DNA of 64,000 nt from Desulfotomaculaceae bacterium (GCA_028702695.1 JAQVOH010000001.1:71756-135755), one strand, 5' to 3'; shown: positions 18,945-28,970, numbered from the stretch's first letter. Notes: a model not told the origin generated them from the letters alone. Program-made: numbers and translations.

Positions 18945-19720
18945 TACGCGAGAAAGTCATGGGCACATTTGGACCAAAAAAGATATTGTACCGCCTAATT
19001 ACCATCGCAGCGGTTTTCGGTGTCTGGCAGTTGGCCGCCAACCATTACCATAGTGAATTCATGATGCCGTCTCCCTTGAAAACGATGATTACCTTCACCT
19101 CTATCGTACATGATGCAGACGTCATTAAAAATCTCCTGCTTACTTTAAAGAGGGTTTTGACAGGATTTATTTATGCCCTGATGATAGGGATCCCACTGGG
19201 CTTTCTTATGGGCTACTCAAAAACGGCTACGGAGTTGTTTGATCCTCTGATCGATTCACTCAGGCAGATCCCGATCATGGCCTGGGTGCCGCTGACCATC
19301 GTCTGGTTCGGCCTCGGCGACGGGCCCACCGTATTTTTAATTGCTTTCACCGGAGTATTCCCCATCATCATGAATACCATTGCCGGTGTGCAAAACATCT
19401 CCAAGGATTATTACAATGCGGCCCGCAGCATGGGCGCCAAACCCTGGAGCATATTCGCCCACATTATCGTTCCCGCTTCCATGCCCGATATCCTGATCGG
19501 GGCCAGAGTCGCCATCGGGTTGGGCTGGATGTCGGTCATATGAGCGGAATTTATTGCGACGAGTGCCGGTTTCGGCTACTCCATGGTGGAAGCTCAGACA
19601 AGAATGCAGACCGATAAGCTGGTAGCTTTGATGATCCTGGCGGCCCTGATCGGCTACGGAATTGACCTGATCATTCAAATGTTTAACAAGTCTCTGACTA
19701 AATGGAGGTTTGTTCAGTAA
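18890..19720 (+). CDS. saoP: ABC transporter permease, SaoP-like, with in-frame UGA (19541-19543), candidate selenoprotein
   Basis: RBS GAGGAGGTG; SsuC/TauC-like permease; frame ...IGLGWMSVI-U-AEFIATSAGFGYSMVEAQTRMQTDKLVALMILAALIGYGIDLIIQMFNKSLTKWRFVQ; continuation matches permease C-terminus. Confidence 0.85.
19563..19579 (+). promoter_or_regulatory. candidate bacterial SECIS hairpin in saoP
   Basis: GT-GCCG-GTTT-CGGC-(T)-AC stem-loop with a bulged U, loop about 26 nt after the UGA. Confidence 0.45.
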
Positions 19721-20514
19721 TGGAATTAAGAATTGAAAATGTCTCCAAGGTTTTTACTAACGACAACCATGTCCATACAGTTCTCAGGGATTTAAGTTTT
19801 TCTGTGCAGGATGGCCAGTTTGTGACCCTCCTGGGCCCTTCCGGTTGCGGGAAAACCACTCTGCTGACAATTATGGCCGGGTTTCAAGCTGCCTCCGGCG
19901 GGAGGATCCTGCTGAACGGGCGGCAGGTGACTAAACCGGGACCGGATAGGGGCTTTGTCTTCCAGAACTATGCGCTCTTTCCCTGGATGACGGTTAGGGA
20001 GAACATCCTTTATCCTATGAAACAGCAAAAAGTACCCGCTAAGGAACGGGAACAGCGTTTGAAGGAACTGCTGACAATCGCCCAACTCGAAGGCAAGGAA
20101 AAACTGTACCCGCACCAGCTTTCCGGAGGAATGAAACAAAGGATTGCTTTCATCCGTGCCCTGGCCGGCACTCCAGAAGTGCTCTTGATGGACGAACCAC
20201 TGGGTGCTGTCGATTTTCAAATGCGGCAAAACCTCCAGGAAGAGCTGGAGTCTTTGTGGCTAAAAGATAAAACGACCGTGATCATGGTGACGCATGATGT
20301 CGATGAAGCCATCTATCTGAGTGACAGAGTGATTGTGATGTCTGCCCAGGAAGGAAAGGTCTTAGAAGACTTGTCCGTCAAACTGTCCCGCCCACGGAAC
20401 CGGAAGGACAAGGAATATATCAAGACAAAAGAACACCTTATGGATCTCCTCAAGATTGCCGTTAATAAGCAACCTGAATTACAAGAAGTGCAAAGAGAGC
20501 TCTGCCTCGCATAA
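19720..20514 (+). CDS. saoA: ABC transporter ATP-binding protein, SaoA-like
   Basis: Walker A GPSGCGKTT, LSGGMKQRIAFIRAL, LLMDEPLGAVD; ATG overlaps TAA of the permease read-through frame (TAATG), RBS GGAGG. Confidence 0.85.
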   Translation: MELRIENVSKVFTNDNHVHTVLRDLSFSVQDGQFVTLLGPSGCGKTTLLTIMAGFQAASGGRILLNGRQVTKPGPDRGFVFQNYALFPWMTVRENILYPMKQQKVPAKEREQRLKELLTIAQLEGKEKLYPHQLSGGMKQRIAFIRALAGTPEVLLMDEPLGAVDFQMRQNLQEELESLWLKDKTTVIMVTHDVDEAIYLSDRVIVMSAQEGKVLEDLSVKLSRPRNRKDKEYIKTKEHLMDLLKIAVNKQPELQEVQRELCLA

Positions 20515-20579
20515 AAAATGAAGGATGATTATTAAGAATTGCTGGCTTAACATTAATTTTTTAAAGGGGCTATTTTTCA

Positions 20580-21221
20580 ATGAAATTCAAAAACTATCCC
20601 ATCGAAAGACTCATTATCGACAGTATCTCCTCAAGGTTGACCGAGCCAGAGCGTTATCTGAGGTTTTTCTTGATGGAACGTATTATTCAAAGCGGCGCTC
20701 CAGTTAAAGAAAACCGCTTAATGCAAGCTGAAGAGCTAAATCATTTAGATATTGCCACACTTATAAACAACCTGATATCTAAAAACGCAATCGTCAAGGA
20801 TTTAGAAGGTAAAATTAATTTTGTCTACCCTGTCTCTGCTTTGCCTACAAATCATCGCGTGACTTTAATAGATGGCCGTACGCTTCATGCTATGTGTGCT
20901 GTAGATGCCCTGGGAGTCGCTTTTACGTTCAAGCAAGATACAAAAATTAGTTCTCAATGCTCACATTGCGGAGAAACAATCACGGTTGAAATCCAGCATG
21001 AAAAGATCGTCGAGCTGCACCCGGCAAGCACCCATGTCTTACATGTGGACCTCAAGAATAATGACAACTGGGCCGGCAGCTGCTGAAACATCATGAACTT
21101 CTTCTGTACGAAGAAACATTATGCTCAATGGGCTGCGGCAAACGGCATCAACCAGGATGAGGTTTTTTGTCTTGATGCCTACGAGGCACTGGTCGTTGCA
21201 AAGATGCTTTTTTCAATATAA
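20580..21221 (+). CDS. saoL: MerB-like organometallic lyase, SaoL-like, with in-frame UGA (21084-21086) giving SCU motif; candidate selenoprotein
   Basis: Track ORF stops at TGA; same frame continues NWAGSC-U-NIMNFFCTKKHYAQWAAANGINQDEVFCLDAYEALVVAKMLFSI; alkylmercury lyase-like C-terminal segment with vicinal Cys-Sec. Confidence 0.88.
21099..21115 (+). promoter_or_regulatory. candidate bacterial SECIS hairpin in saoL
   Basis: TTCTTC-TGTAC-GAAGAA stem-loop, extendable by ATG/CAT; loop about 19 nt after the UGA. Confidence 0.6.
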
Positions 21222-21254
21222 TAATACTTTTTAAAAAACAAGGAGGTTTTATCA

Positions 21255-21587
21255 ATGAAAGTAGCATATATTTTTACTTCAACTACCTCGCAAAAGATCC
21301 TAAACAACATGATTATTCCTCAACTGGAAGAAGATATTCACGGCGCTGAGGTAGCCGGCATGTTTTTCTTCATGGACAACACCTATTTTCTTTTAGACGG
21401 CACCGAAATGGGCGACAGGCTACGTCAAATACAAGAAAAGAGCGGCATGCTGTTGATGGCCTGCGACAAATGCGCCATTGAACGCGGTATTGAAAACAAA
21501 CTGATCCCCGGCGCCAAAATCGGCTGCTTTCCTCAGCTTTATGGCGCCCTGGGCGGGGCTGGTGTTGACCAGGTCATAACACTATAA
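21255..21587 (+). CDS. saoD: DsrE-family protein, SaoD-like
   Basis: MKVAYIFTSTTSQKILNNMIIPQLE...GMLLMACDKCAIERGI...; RBS AAGGAGG. Confidence 0.75.
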   Translation: MKVAYIFTSTTSQKILNNMIIPQLEEDIHGAEVAGMFFFMDNTYFLLDGTEMGDRLRQIQEKSGMLLMACDKCAIERGIENKLIPGAKIGCFPQLYGALGGAGVDQVITL

Positions 21588-21617
21588 ACATCGTTTTCCA
21601 GGAAGGAGACGAGAAAT

Positions 21618-23726
21618 GTGAATAATATAGATAATCAGGAAAGACAGATTTTAGAAACAGAGGCTAATCATATCGTTCTAACTAACTGCGGGATATGCAA
21701 CGCGAACTGCGGCATGAAAATATCCTTTGCAAACGGTCACATCGTTAAAGTTGAAGGTCAGGCGGCTCATCCTGTAAGCAAGGGGTATCTTTGCCCGAAA
21801 GGAAAGGCGATCAGAGAACTGGTAGAGGCTCCTGACCGGCTCAAGCGCCCTTTAAGAAAAACGGTCGACGGTCAGTGGCAAGAAATCTCCTGGAACGAGG
21901 CTTTTGAACTAATAGCCGAAGAATTAAAGACCATCAAGGCCAGTTACGGGGCTGAAGCGGTGGCGGTTCATGTCGGCCAGGCCGGGGTTGGGAAAGAATT
22001 CACCCCTTACGTGGAAAGGTTTTGCCAAGTTTTCGGCACCCCCAACTTTTCAACTGCGGGGAGTCAATGCCACCAATCCAGAGCGATGGCTAATACGTTC
22101 ACTTACGGAGTTTTTCCGAAGCCGGATTACGAAAACAGCTCTTGCATTGTTTTATGGGGTTATAATCCTCCAGAGTCGTGTCCGCCACTAATGAACGACA
22201 TTAATAAAGCACGCCGTCAGGGGGCTAAATTAATCGTAATCGATCCCAGGAGGACATCGCTGGCAAGCAAGGCTGATTTTCACCTGCAGCTAAGGCCCGG
22301 CACAGACGGCGCCCTGGCCCTCGGCATGCTTCATGTGATCATCAAAGAGGAGCTTTATGATCAGGCTTTTGTAGATAATTGGACATCCGGCTTTGGCAAA
22401 CTTGCTGCACACATAGAGGAGTATACACCGGAGAGGGTCGAGAAAATCACGAAGGTTCCCGCGTCCAGAATCGAGGAAACTGCCCGCCTTTACGCAAGAA
22501 CCTCACCCGCCTGCATTGCTCAGGGAAATGCGCTTGAACTGCATTCAAACGGGTTCCAGGCCGCACGTGCCGTTTCTATGTTGCAGGCTGTTACCGGAAA
22601 CCTTGATATTACCGGAGGCGCAGTTTTCGCACCCCCGCTAAAACTGACTCCCTTGAGATTGAGAAATCATGATGAAAACCCAAAACAGGCTATCGGCCAA
22701 AAACAATTCCCTCTCTTTTATAAATACACCCATCAGGCTCAGGCCAATATATATACAGAAGCAATTCTTGCGGGCAAGCCATACCCACTAAAAGGAATGA
22801 TCATTACCGGGAGCAACCCTGTGCTAACCTGGCCTAATGCCGGAAAAGTTAAGCGAGCACTTGCCAGTATCGATTTTCTTGTTGTGGTCGACAACTTTAT
22901 GACTGAAACCGCCAAACTGGCGGACATTGTTATACCTGCTTCGACCTTCCTGGAGAGGGATGAACTCTGGAATTGGTCCGGTGAGTTGGGTGAGTCCCGG
23001 CTTGTCCTTGCCCCAAGGGTAGCAACTGATGAAGGCCTAATGACGAACTGGAAATTTTGGATTGAGTTAGCCGGGAGGATGGGCTATGGCGATTATTTTC
23101 CGTGGGCAACCGAGGAAGCTGCCTTAAATGACAGGGTTAAACCATTGGGCTTTACCTTAGAAGGATTGAGACACAAGCCCGATGGTATTATTTATAGTGT
23201 GCGGACCGAAAAAAAATACGAGCGCACAGGCTTTAAGACTCCTTCGGGCAAAGTAGAGTTTTATTCTGATGAACTTAAAAGTCACGGGTATGATCCTTTG
23301 CCAATATACCAGGAGCCTGATGAAAGCCCTGTATCAGTGCCAGGATTATTCAGTGAGTACCCATTCATTCTGACGTCCGGGGCAAGAACGCTTGGTTATT
23401 TTCACTCCCGCTACAGGAACCTTACTTCATTACGGAAAATAGCTCCGGAACCTTTGGTGGAAATCCATGAGGATAAGGCAAGAGCACTGGGTATTACAGA
23501 CGGGGATACTGTCATAGTTGAATCAACGCGCGGCAGAATCGAGTTAAAAGCAAAACTATCAGCCGAAATACACCCGGATGTTATTTTCATACCGCATGGC
23601 TGGGATGAAGCTAACGTCAACCTCTTAACCGACAATGAATCCCTTGACCCTATCACCGGATTTCCACCTTACAGGTCGCTGCTGGTCAGGGTTAGCAAAA
23701 AAACTGAGCAAAAAAGCGGTTTCTAA
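21618..23726 (+). CDS. molybdopterin-dependent oxidoreductase with N-terminal 4Fe-4S motif (GTG start)
   Basis: NCGICNANCGMKI...GYLCPKG 4Fe-4S motif, GWDEANVNLLTD C-terminal molydopterin-binding motif. Confidence 0.93.
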   Translation: MNNIDNQERQILETEANHIVLTNCGICNANCGMKISFANGHIVKVEGQAAHPVSKGYLCPKGKAIRELVEAPDRLKRPLRKTVDGQWQEISWNEAFELIAEELKTIKASYGAEAVAVHVGQAGVGKEFTPYVERFCQVFGTPNFSTAGSQCHQSRAMANTFTYGVFPKPDYENSSCIVLWGYNPPESCPPLMNDINKARRQGAKLIVIDPRRTSLASKADFHLQLRPGTDGALALGMLHVIIKEELYDQAFVDNWTSGFGKLAAHIEEYTPERVEKITKVPASRIEETARLYARTSPACIAQGNALELHSNGFQAARAVSMLQAVTGNLDITGGAVFAPPLKLTPLRLRNHDENPKQAIGQKQFPLFYKYTHQAQANIYTEAILAGKPYPLKGMIITGSNPVLTWPNAGKVKRALASIDFLVVVDNFMTETAKLADIVIPASTFLERDELWNWSGELGESRLVLAPRVATDEGLMTNWKFWIELAGRMGYGDYFPWATEEAALNDRVKPLGFTLEGLRHKPDGIIYSVRTEKKYERTGFKTPSGKVEFYSDELKSHGYDPLPIYQEPDESPVSVPGLFSEYPFILTSGARTLGYFHSRYRNLTSLRKIAPEPLVEIHEDKARALGITDGDTVIVESTRGRIELKAKLSAEIHPDVIFIPHGWDEANVNLLTDNESLDPITGFPPYRSLLVRVSKKTEQKSGF

Positions 23727-24001
23727 ATGGCTTTATTTATTCCCGTGACTAGCCGTGTCCTTTTTTAAAAAAATTCGACAAATATAGAAAATTTATTCCT
23801 ACTCCAACGAATATTATTATATAATGTAATAGAAGCATACTCAAGTAATCTCACCTAAGAAGGGTTAAGAAATTGGCAAAATTAAAGTACGCTCCAATGC
23901 TCTAAGAAATTTTATTATTATAATTATAAAACTCAACCTCCTCTCCATTAACCCATTTCCGTTTGACCGTTAAATACGGTCCGGATTGGGTTTTTTTTTA
24001 C

Positions 24002-24208
24002 TTACCTGACCTGAATATAGGTAAGGGCGGCGACCAAAAGAATCAGGGCAGCCACCCCTACATAAAAATATTGCCGATCCTTTTTAGCCTGCCCCCGTTC
24101 TCTACGCAGCTGCTTCTTTTCAGGCGAGACATATTTAATACTTTTCAGTTTCCTGCCTTCTCCCGGCCGGAACTCATATATTTTGGCTTGTTTCCGTTTA
24201 TCTGCCAT
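24002..24208 (-). CDS. small single-TM hypothetical protein
   Basis: 68-aa ORF, basic N-terminus and C-terminal hydrophobic helix; overlaps end of upstream gene. Confidence 0.4.
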   Translation of the reverse strand: MADKRKQAKIYEFRPGEGRKLKSIKYVSPEKKQLRRERGQAKKDRQYFYVGVAALILLVAALTYIQVR

Positions 24209-26313
24209 TTCACACCTGCACCATCTTCAGGGTCAACGCCCCTCGAGCATTCTTTCAATATTTCCAAAAACAACTCCACATCATTAACAGGGGCCTGGCA
24301 GGCGTAATTTTGACAGACATATGCCGTGGCCTTGTCATCTACGAGCCGCTGTTTCTGCACGAAAGGAGCGAGTGCTTCGATTTCTTTACCAGCCCCACCT
24401 TCCGGGTGAAAAATGACCACAGTCTGCGGGTTATATTGGGTACGGACAGCATTCAGCATCGCCTTTGTATCGGCTGCATCCGGCCTCCCGGCAATGACCA
24501 CTTCCCGTGTCGGCCCCAGGTAAAAATCCACCCCCTGGAGAAAAAAGGTATAACCTGTCGGGTGATCCTCAACTTCAACGGCGAAGGTGTTAATTTGTTT
24601 CCCGGCTGTTTTTGCGAGCTCTTCATCACCGGTCAGCCGCGCCAGGCGGAGCAGGTTCAACAGCGCCACTGAGTTGCCTGATGGGATGGCCCCGTCATAA
24701 AGTTCCTTGGGGCGGACAATCAGCTGCTCGGCATCCTCGCCGTAGAAATAGAATCCCCCGTTTTCACCATCCCAGAAAAGTTTGAGCATCTCCCGGGTCA
24801 GCTCAACTGCTTTCCTTAAATAACCTGCTTCGAAGGTCGTCTCGTAGAGTTCCAGCAACCCCCAGCTCACAAAAGCGTAGTCGTCCAGGTAAGCAGGAAA
24901 AGCTGACTCCCCGTCGCGATACCTGGCCAGCAGCCTGCCATCGTTCCTTCTCAACTCTCTGTAAATGAAATCAACAGCACGAACCGCCGCCCTGGTGTAA
25001 AGGGGTTCCCCGAGCACGGCGCCGCCCCTGGCCAAGGCGGCAATCATCAGCCCGTTCCAGGAAGTCAGTATTTTGTCGTCCTTATAAGGGTGAACCCTTC
25101 TCTCCCTGGCCTCAAACAGTTTGCTACGGAGACTTTCGACGAAAGACATGAACTCCCCTTTGTCCATGTTTAATTCGACCGCAATTTTTTCAGGAGTTTC
25201 CAGTATAAGGTTGGGAATACTGAGACCCTCATAATTCCCTCCCAGGGTAATATTGTAAAGCCGGCAGAATAATTCCCCGTCCTGCTCACCAAGTACTGAT
25301 TTTATTTCCTCCGGTTTCCAGACGTAGAACTTACCTTCTTCCCCTTCGGAGTCGGCATCCTCGGCAGAAAAGAAGCCGCCTTCCGGCGAGGTCATAGCTC
25401 TGAGAACATAGGTAAATATCTGTTTGGCCAGGCCGGCGTAAAGCTCCTTGCCGGTCACCTGGTAGGCCTCAAGATAAGCTATGGCCAGCAGCGCATTATC
25501 GTAGAGCATCTTTTCAAAATGCGGGACCAGCCACTTTTCGTCGGTCGCATAGCGTGAGAAACCATAACCGATATGGTCGTAGATACCACCCCGGTACATG
25601 GACTCCAGCGTCTTTTCCACCATCGACAGGGCCTGCTTCTCCCCACTCCTCTTCCAGTAGCGCAGGAGGAAGGTGAGGGTATGCGGTGTGGGAAACTTCG
25701 GCGCCCGGCCAAAGCCACCGTACTGCCGGTCAAATACACCTCTGAATTCCTTAAAAGCCCTGTCCAGGGTATCCGCGCCAACCTCATCTTCCGTGGTAGC
25801 GTCAAAACGTGGCTGAATCGCTCCAACCACCTTTTCCCCGGCTTTGATCACCTTATCCCGCTGCTGCTCCCAGCTTTCAGACACCTGGGTCAGAATATCC
25901 AATAGCCCCGGCATCCCCCGGCCAGCCTTTTTCGAAAAATAGGTACCCGCAAAAAAAGGCTTCCTCTCAGGGGTCATCAAAACCGTCAGCGGCCACCCTC
26001 CATGCCCGGTCATAGCCTGGCAGACCGTCATATAGATATGATCAATATCCGGCCGCTCCTCCCGGTCTACCTTTATGGACACATACCCTTTGTTCAGAAC
26101 TGCCGCAACTTCCTCGTCCTCAAAGGATTCCCTTTCCATCACATGGCACCAATGGCAGGTAGAGTAGCCAATGCTTAAAAACACCGGCATGTTTTCCTCT
26201 TTGGCTTTATTAAACGCCTCATCGCCCCAGGGGTACCAGTCCACCGGGTTGTTGGCATGCTGGAGAAGGTAAGGACTTTTTTCACCGGCAAGCCTGTTGG
26301 CCATAGATAACAA
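24145..26313 (-). CDS. thioredoxin domain-containing protein (YyaL/DUF255, spermatogenesis-associated 20-like)
   Basis: [25 protein letters not shown]...[20 protein letters not shown]. Confidence 0.95.
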   Translation of the reverse strand: MLSMANRLAGEKSPYLLQHANNPVDWYPWGDEAFNKAKEENMPVFLSIGYSTCHWCHVMERESFEDEEVAAVLNKGYVSIKVDREERPDIDHIYMTVCQAMTGHGGWPLTVLMTPERKPFFAGTYFSKKAGRGMPGLLDILTQVSESWEQQRDKVIKAGEKVVGAIQPRFDATTEDEVGADTLDRAFKEFRGVFDRQYGGFGRAPKFPTPHTLTFLLRYWKRSGEKQALSMVEKTLESMYRGGIYDHIGYGFSRYATDEKWLVPHFEKMLYDNALLAIAYLEAYQVTGKELYAGLAKQIFTYVLRAMTSPEGGFFSAEDADSEGEEGKFYVWKPEEIKSVLGEQDGELFCRLYNITLGGNYEGLSIPNLILETPEKIAVELNMDKGEFMSFVESLRSKLFEARERRVHPYKDDKILTSWNGLMIAALARGGAVLGEPLYTRAAVRAVDFIYRELRRNDGRLLARYRDGESAFPAYLDDYAFVSWGLLELYETTFEAGYLRKAVELTREMLKLFWDGENGGFYFYGEDAEQLIVRPKELYDGAIPSGNSVALLNLLRLARLTGDEELAKTAGKQINTFAVEVEDHPTGYTFFLQGVDFYLGPTREVVIAGRPDAADTKAMLNAVRTQYNPQTVVIFHPEGGAGKEIEALAPFVQKQRLVDDKATAYVCQNYACQAPVNDVELFLEILKECSRGVDPEDGAGVKWQINGNKPKYMSSGREKAGN

Positions 26314-26534
26314 CCTCCCAAAACCATTTGAAGTTATTATTCCAAAAACAACTTACAAAACTATTAACAAAAGCTTCCATAAACTGCAGCCAACTTTGCA
26401 TTTGTCAACTGTAAACTTTTTATATTAAAACCATATCGTGGTATATCAAAACCTTTGTAAATGAAAAATTGATACAGCTAAACAATGAGCACACCCTATA
26501 ATTATTTAAAAAAAAATAAAATCTGCTTAGCTTT

Positions 26535-26876
26535 ATGGAGATGAAAAGTATGGATAAATTTGATTGCTGTAATATGCCAGGACCTTATTGGACGAAAGAT
26601 ACTCGTGTAGGGAAGGTAAGGATTACCACCGAACCAACTCCCCTAAGGGTAGGAGCAGAAAACCTGCCCAAAAGAAGGCAGATTTGGGTAGTGAATGATG
26701 CAGCAGCTTATATTTACCATTCTACCGATCCTAGCTTTACATTTGAAAGTGGCAATTATATCTTTAATGTACCTGCTGAGGTAATTGTATATGATCTTAA
26801 CCCTGATGAGAATTTGACCATTTATGCCAAAACTAAAGAGTATCCTGTAACAATTAGAGTATTCGAGGTGGCTTAA
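26535..26876 (+). CDS. hypothetical protein, paired with the next ORF
   Basis: 113-aa ORF, stop directly abuts next ATG; beta-rich, phage-structural-like composition. Confidence 0.6.
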   Translation: MEMKSMDKFDCCNMPGPYWTKDTRVGKVRITTEPTPLRVGAENLPKRRQIWVVNDAAAYIYHSTDPSFTFESGNYIFNVPAEVIVYDLNPDENLTIYAKTKEYPVTIRVFEVA

Positions 26877-26877
26877 C

Positions 26878-27384
26878 ATGGCACTTACAAGCTATCAATT
26901 CAGGAATCAACCCTACTGGCTGGGTTTTGTTTTTGCCGGCCAGGCATTTACTATTTCATATAGGCAGATTATACCCGCCGGTAAAAGTCTTAATGTACAG
27001 ATATCAACGGGTAAGGATATCATTACTCATGTAACTAATAGGACAATTATTAGTCAAGGCGAGCCACTAGGTATCAAGCTGATTAAAAGTCCCCATTTTG
27101 TGCCTGGCAGTAAAAGGATCCCAGTAATAAACATGGATGACAGGTCCAGAATACAGGCAGCTACTTCCTTTTATTCTGACGCTTCAAATGTTTATGATGG
27201 GACTGTGATGGAAGAAAGCATGATCCCAAGGTTTGCATTTACGCTGGGAGGGTCTCCCGTAGAATCTGCCTTATACGAAAGAATCCTGCAATACAATTCA
27301 AACTATATTTTAACAATAACGAACGAGGGCCTTTACTCCACTAATATTTTAGTAAACATGGCGTTTTATGAGTCAGGAAACTAG
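26878..27384 (+). CDS. hypothetical protein, possible phage-like structural protein
   Basis: 168-aa ORF adjacent to the preceding ORF; no recognised domain. Confidence 0.6.
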   Translation: MALTSYQFRNQPYWLGFVFAGQAFTISYRQIIPAGKSLNVQISTGKDIITHVTNRTIISQGEPLGIKLIKSPHFVPGSKRIPVINMDDRSRIQAATSFYSDASNVYDGTVMEESMIPRFAFTLGGSPVESALYERILQYNSNYILTITNEGLYSTNILVNMAFYESGN

Positions 27385-27599
27385 AAGAATCGGGACTGCT
27401 TCACTCTAAAATGAAATAATCGGGCGGTTGTGCACCTCAAAACAGGAAGATATCGAAAGCCTGAACGTCGAATTAAAGCAGCTTAGAGAACATTGCGTGA
27501 CAGCCTGTTCAAATTTGTAGTAATATGTCTGATAAATTATTACATCTTTGAGAGGATATGTGATATATTTATCGAAGTTATACCCAAAAAGGGGGATTG

Positions 27600-28970
27600 A
27601 AAATGCTTAATAAAATGGGCCTGACCTTATCACTATTTTTATTACTGACTCTAGCCATCGGCCTGGGTACAGCACAGGCCACTACAAAAGACAACAAGAC
27701 CTCTGCGGTTAATATTTTCACCCAGGCTGCCGGTTTGGCAGCGCAACAAGCTGGAGACATTAGAACCCTGCATAATGTAACCAGGAGACAGCTTGACGGG
27801 AATGTCTACGAGTACAGCATCGTTTTACAAATAGGCCCAGGTCAATATGATCAAATCGGCGTCCACAGAATCGTAAAGGAAGAGTCCCCCTGGGTCCCCA
27901 TTGCGGCGGAAGAAGCAGTCATGATGATACATGGTGATTCCTCTAATTTTGACAGTGCCTTTGCAACACCACCTGGTCAGCCAGCATCAGGCTCCCTGGG
28001 TGCCTTTTTAGCGCAAAAGGGCATCGATGTCTGGGGAATAGACCTGCGATGGACATTTGTTCCCGATACTGCAACTGACTTCTCGTTTATGAAAAATTGG
28101 GACACCTCGCGGCACGTTAAGGACATCAAGCTAGCCGTGAAACTGGCCAGAACAACCAGAGCACTGACCGGAAGCGGTCATGGGAAAATTTTCATGCTCG
28201 GCCATAGCCGGGGGGCCCAGTTCCTATATGCCTATGCCAATAAGGAATCACAACTACCGAAACCTGCCCGTGACCTCAAAGGGATTATCCCCATGGACAT
28301 GGTCTACAAGTTTTCTTCGGCAGACATTCAACTGGCTCAGGCTGCCCTGGAGCGTTACCATGCCTATAAATCCCTGTACGACTCCGGTACCTACGTCAGC
28401 AATGACGGGCAGAATCTTAAGGGGCTGGCCTGGTTGGCCGCTTCCGATCCCGATGGCATGTCCACGGTAATTCCCGGGTTTACCAATAAACAGGCGGCCC
28501 TGTTTGTATTGACTGCAACCTACGCCACCTACCAACCTCTGCAGCCAATTACACCATTCTACCACTACCTGGCAGGCACGTTTGACGATTACGGATTGCC
28601 GGAAGGTTTCCAGTTTGTTGCACAGCTGGACAAGATAATAGGAATCGCCTCTGCTAGTCCTAGCTTCCAGAGTCTGGGGGAAATTATCGACGGAGAAGCA
28701 ATCAACAGTGGCACTGTTGAAGTACCATATGATGACCACCTGGCCGATATCACACTGCCGGTACTCTATGTGGGTGCGGCCGGAGGTATGGGAGAACACG
28801 GAGTCTATTCCACAACACTGCTGGGCAGCAGTGATGTAACAATACAAGTCGTCAAACTGGCGACGGCGGGGGCCGAAGCGCTGGACTTCGGGCACGCCGA
28901 CCTGATTTGGGCGGATAACGCTGAAGCTCTGGTTTGGGAGCCAATCTACAACTGGCTCAAGCAAAGATAA
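27600..28970 (+). CDS. secreted alpha/beta hydrolase
   Basis: Signal peptide; GHSRGAQFLYAYA nucleophile elbow; ORF starts near 27597-27603. Confidence 0.8.
   Translation, partial: KMLNKMGLTLSLFLLLTLAIGLGTAQATTKDNKTSAVNIFTQAAGLAAQQAGDIRTLHNVTRRQLDGNVYEYSIVLQIGPGQYDQIGVHRIVKEESPWVPIAAEEAVMMIHGDSSNFDSAFATPPGQPASGSLGAFLAQKGIDVWGIDLRWTFVPDTATDFSFMKNWDTSRHVKDIKLAVKLARTTRALTGSGHGKIFMLGHSRGAQFLYAYANKESQLPKPARDLKGIIPMDMVYKFSSADIQLAQAALERYHAYKSLYDSGTYVSNDGQNLKGLAWLAASDPDGMSTVIPGFTNKQAALFVLTATYATYQPLQPITPFYHYLAGTFDDYGLPEGFQFVAQLDKIIGIASASPSFQSLGEIIDGEAINSGTVEVPYDDHLADITLPVLYVGAAGGMGEHGVYSTTLLGSSDVTIQVVKLATAGAEALDFGHADLIWADNAEALVWEPIYNWLKQR

Noticed and set aside
27420-27520. Short frame KQEDIESLNVELKQLREHCVTACSNL, reminiscent of a MerR-type regulator tail
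   Set aside because: Too short and lacking the DNA-binding part; probably a remnant or chance.
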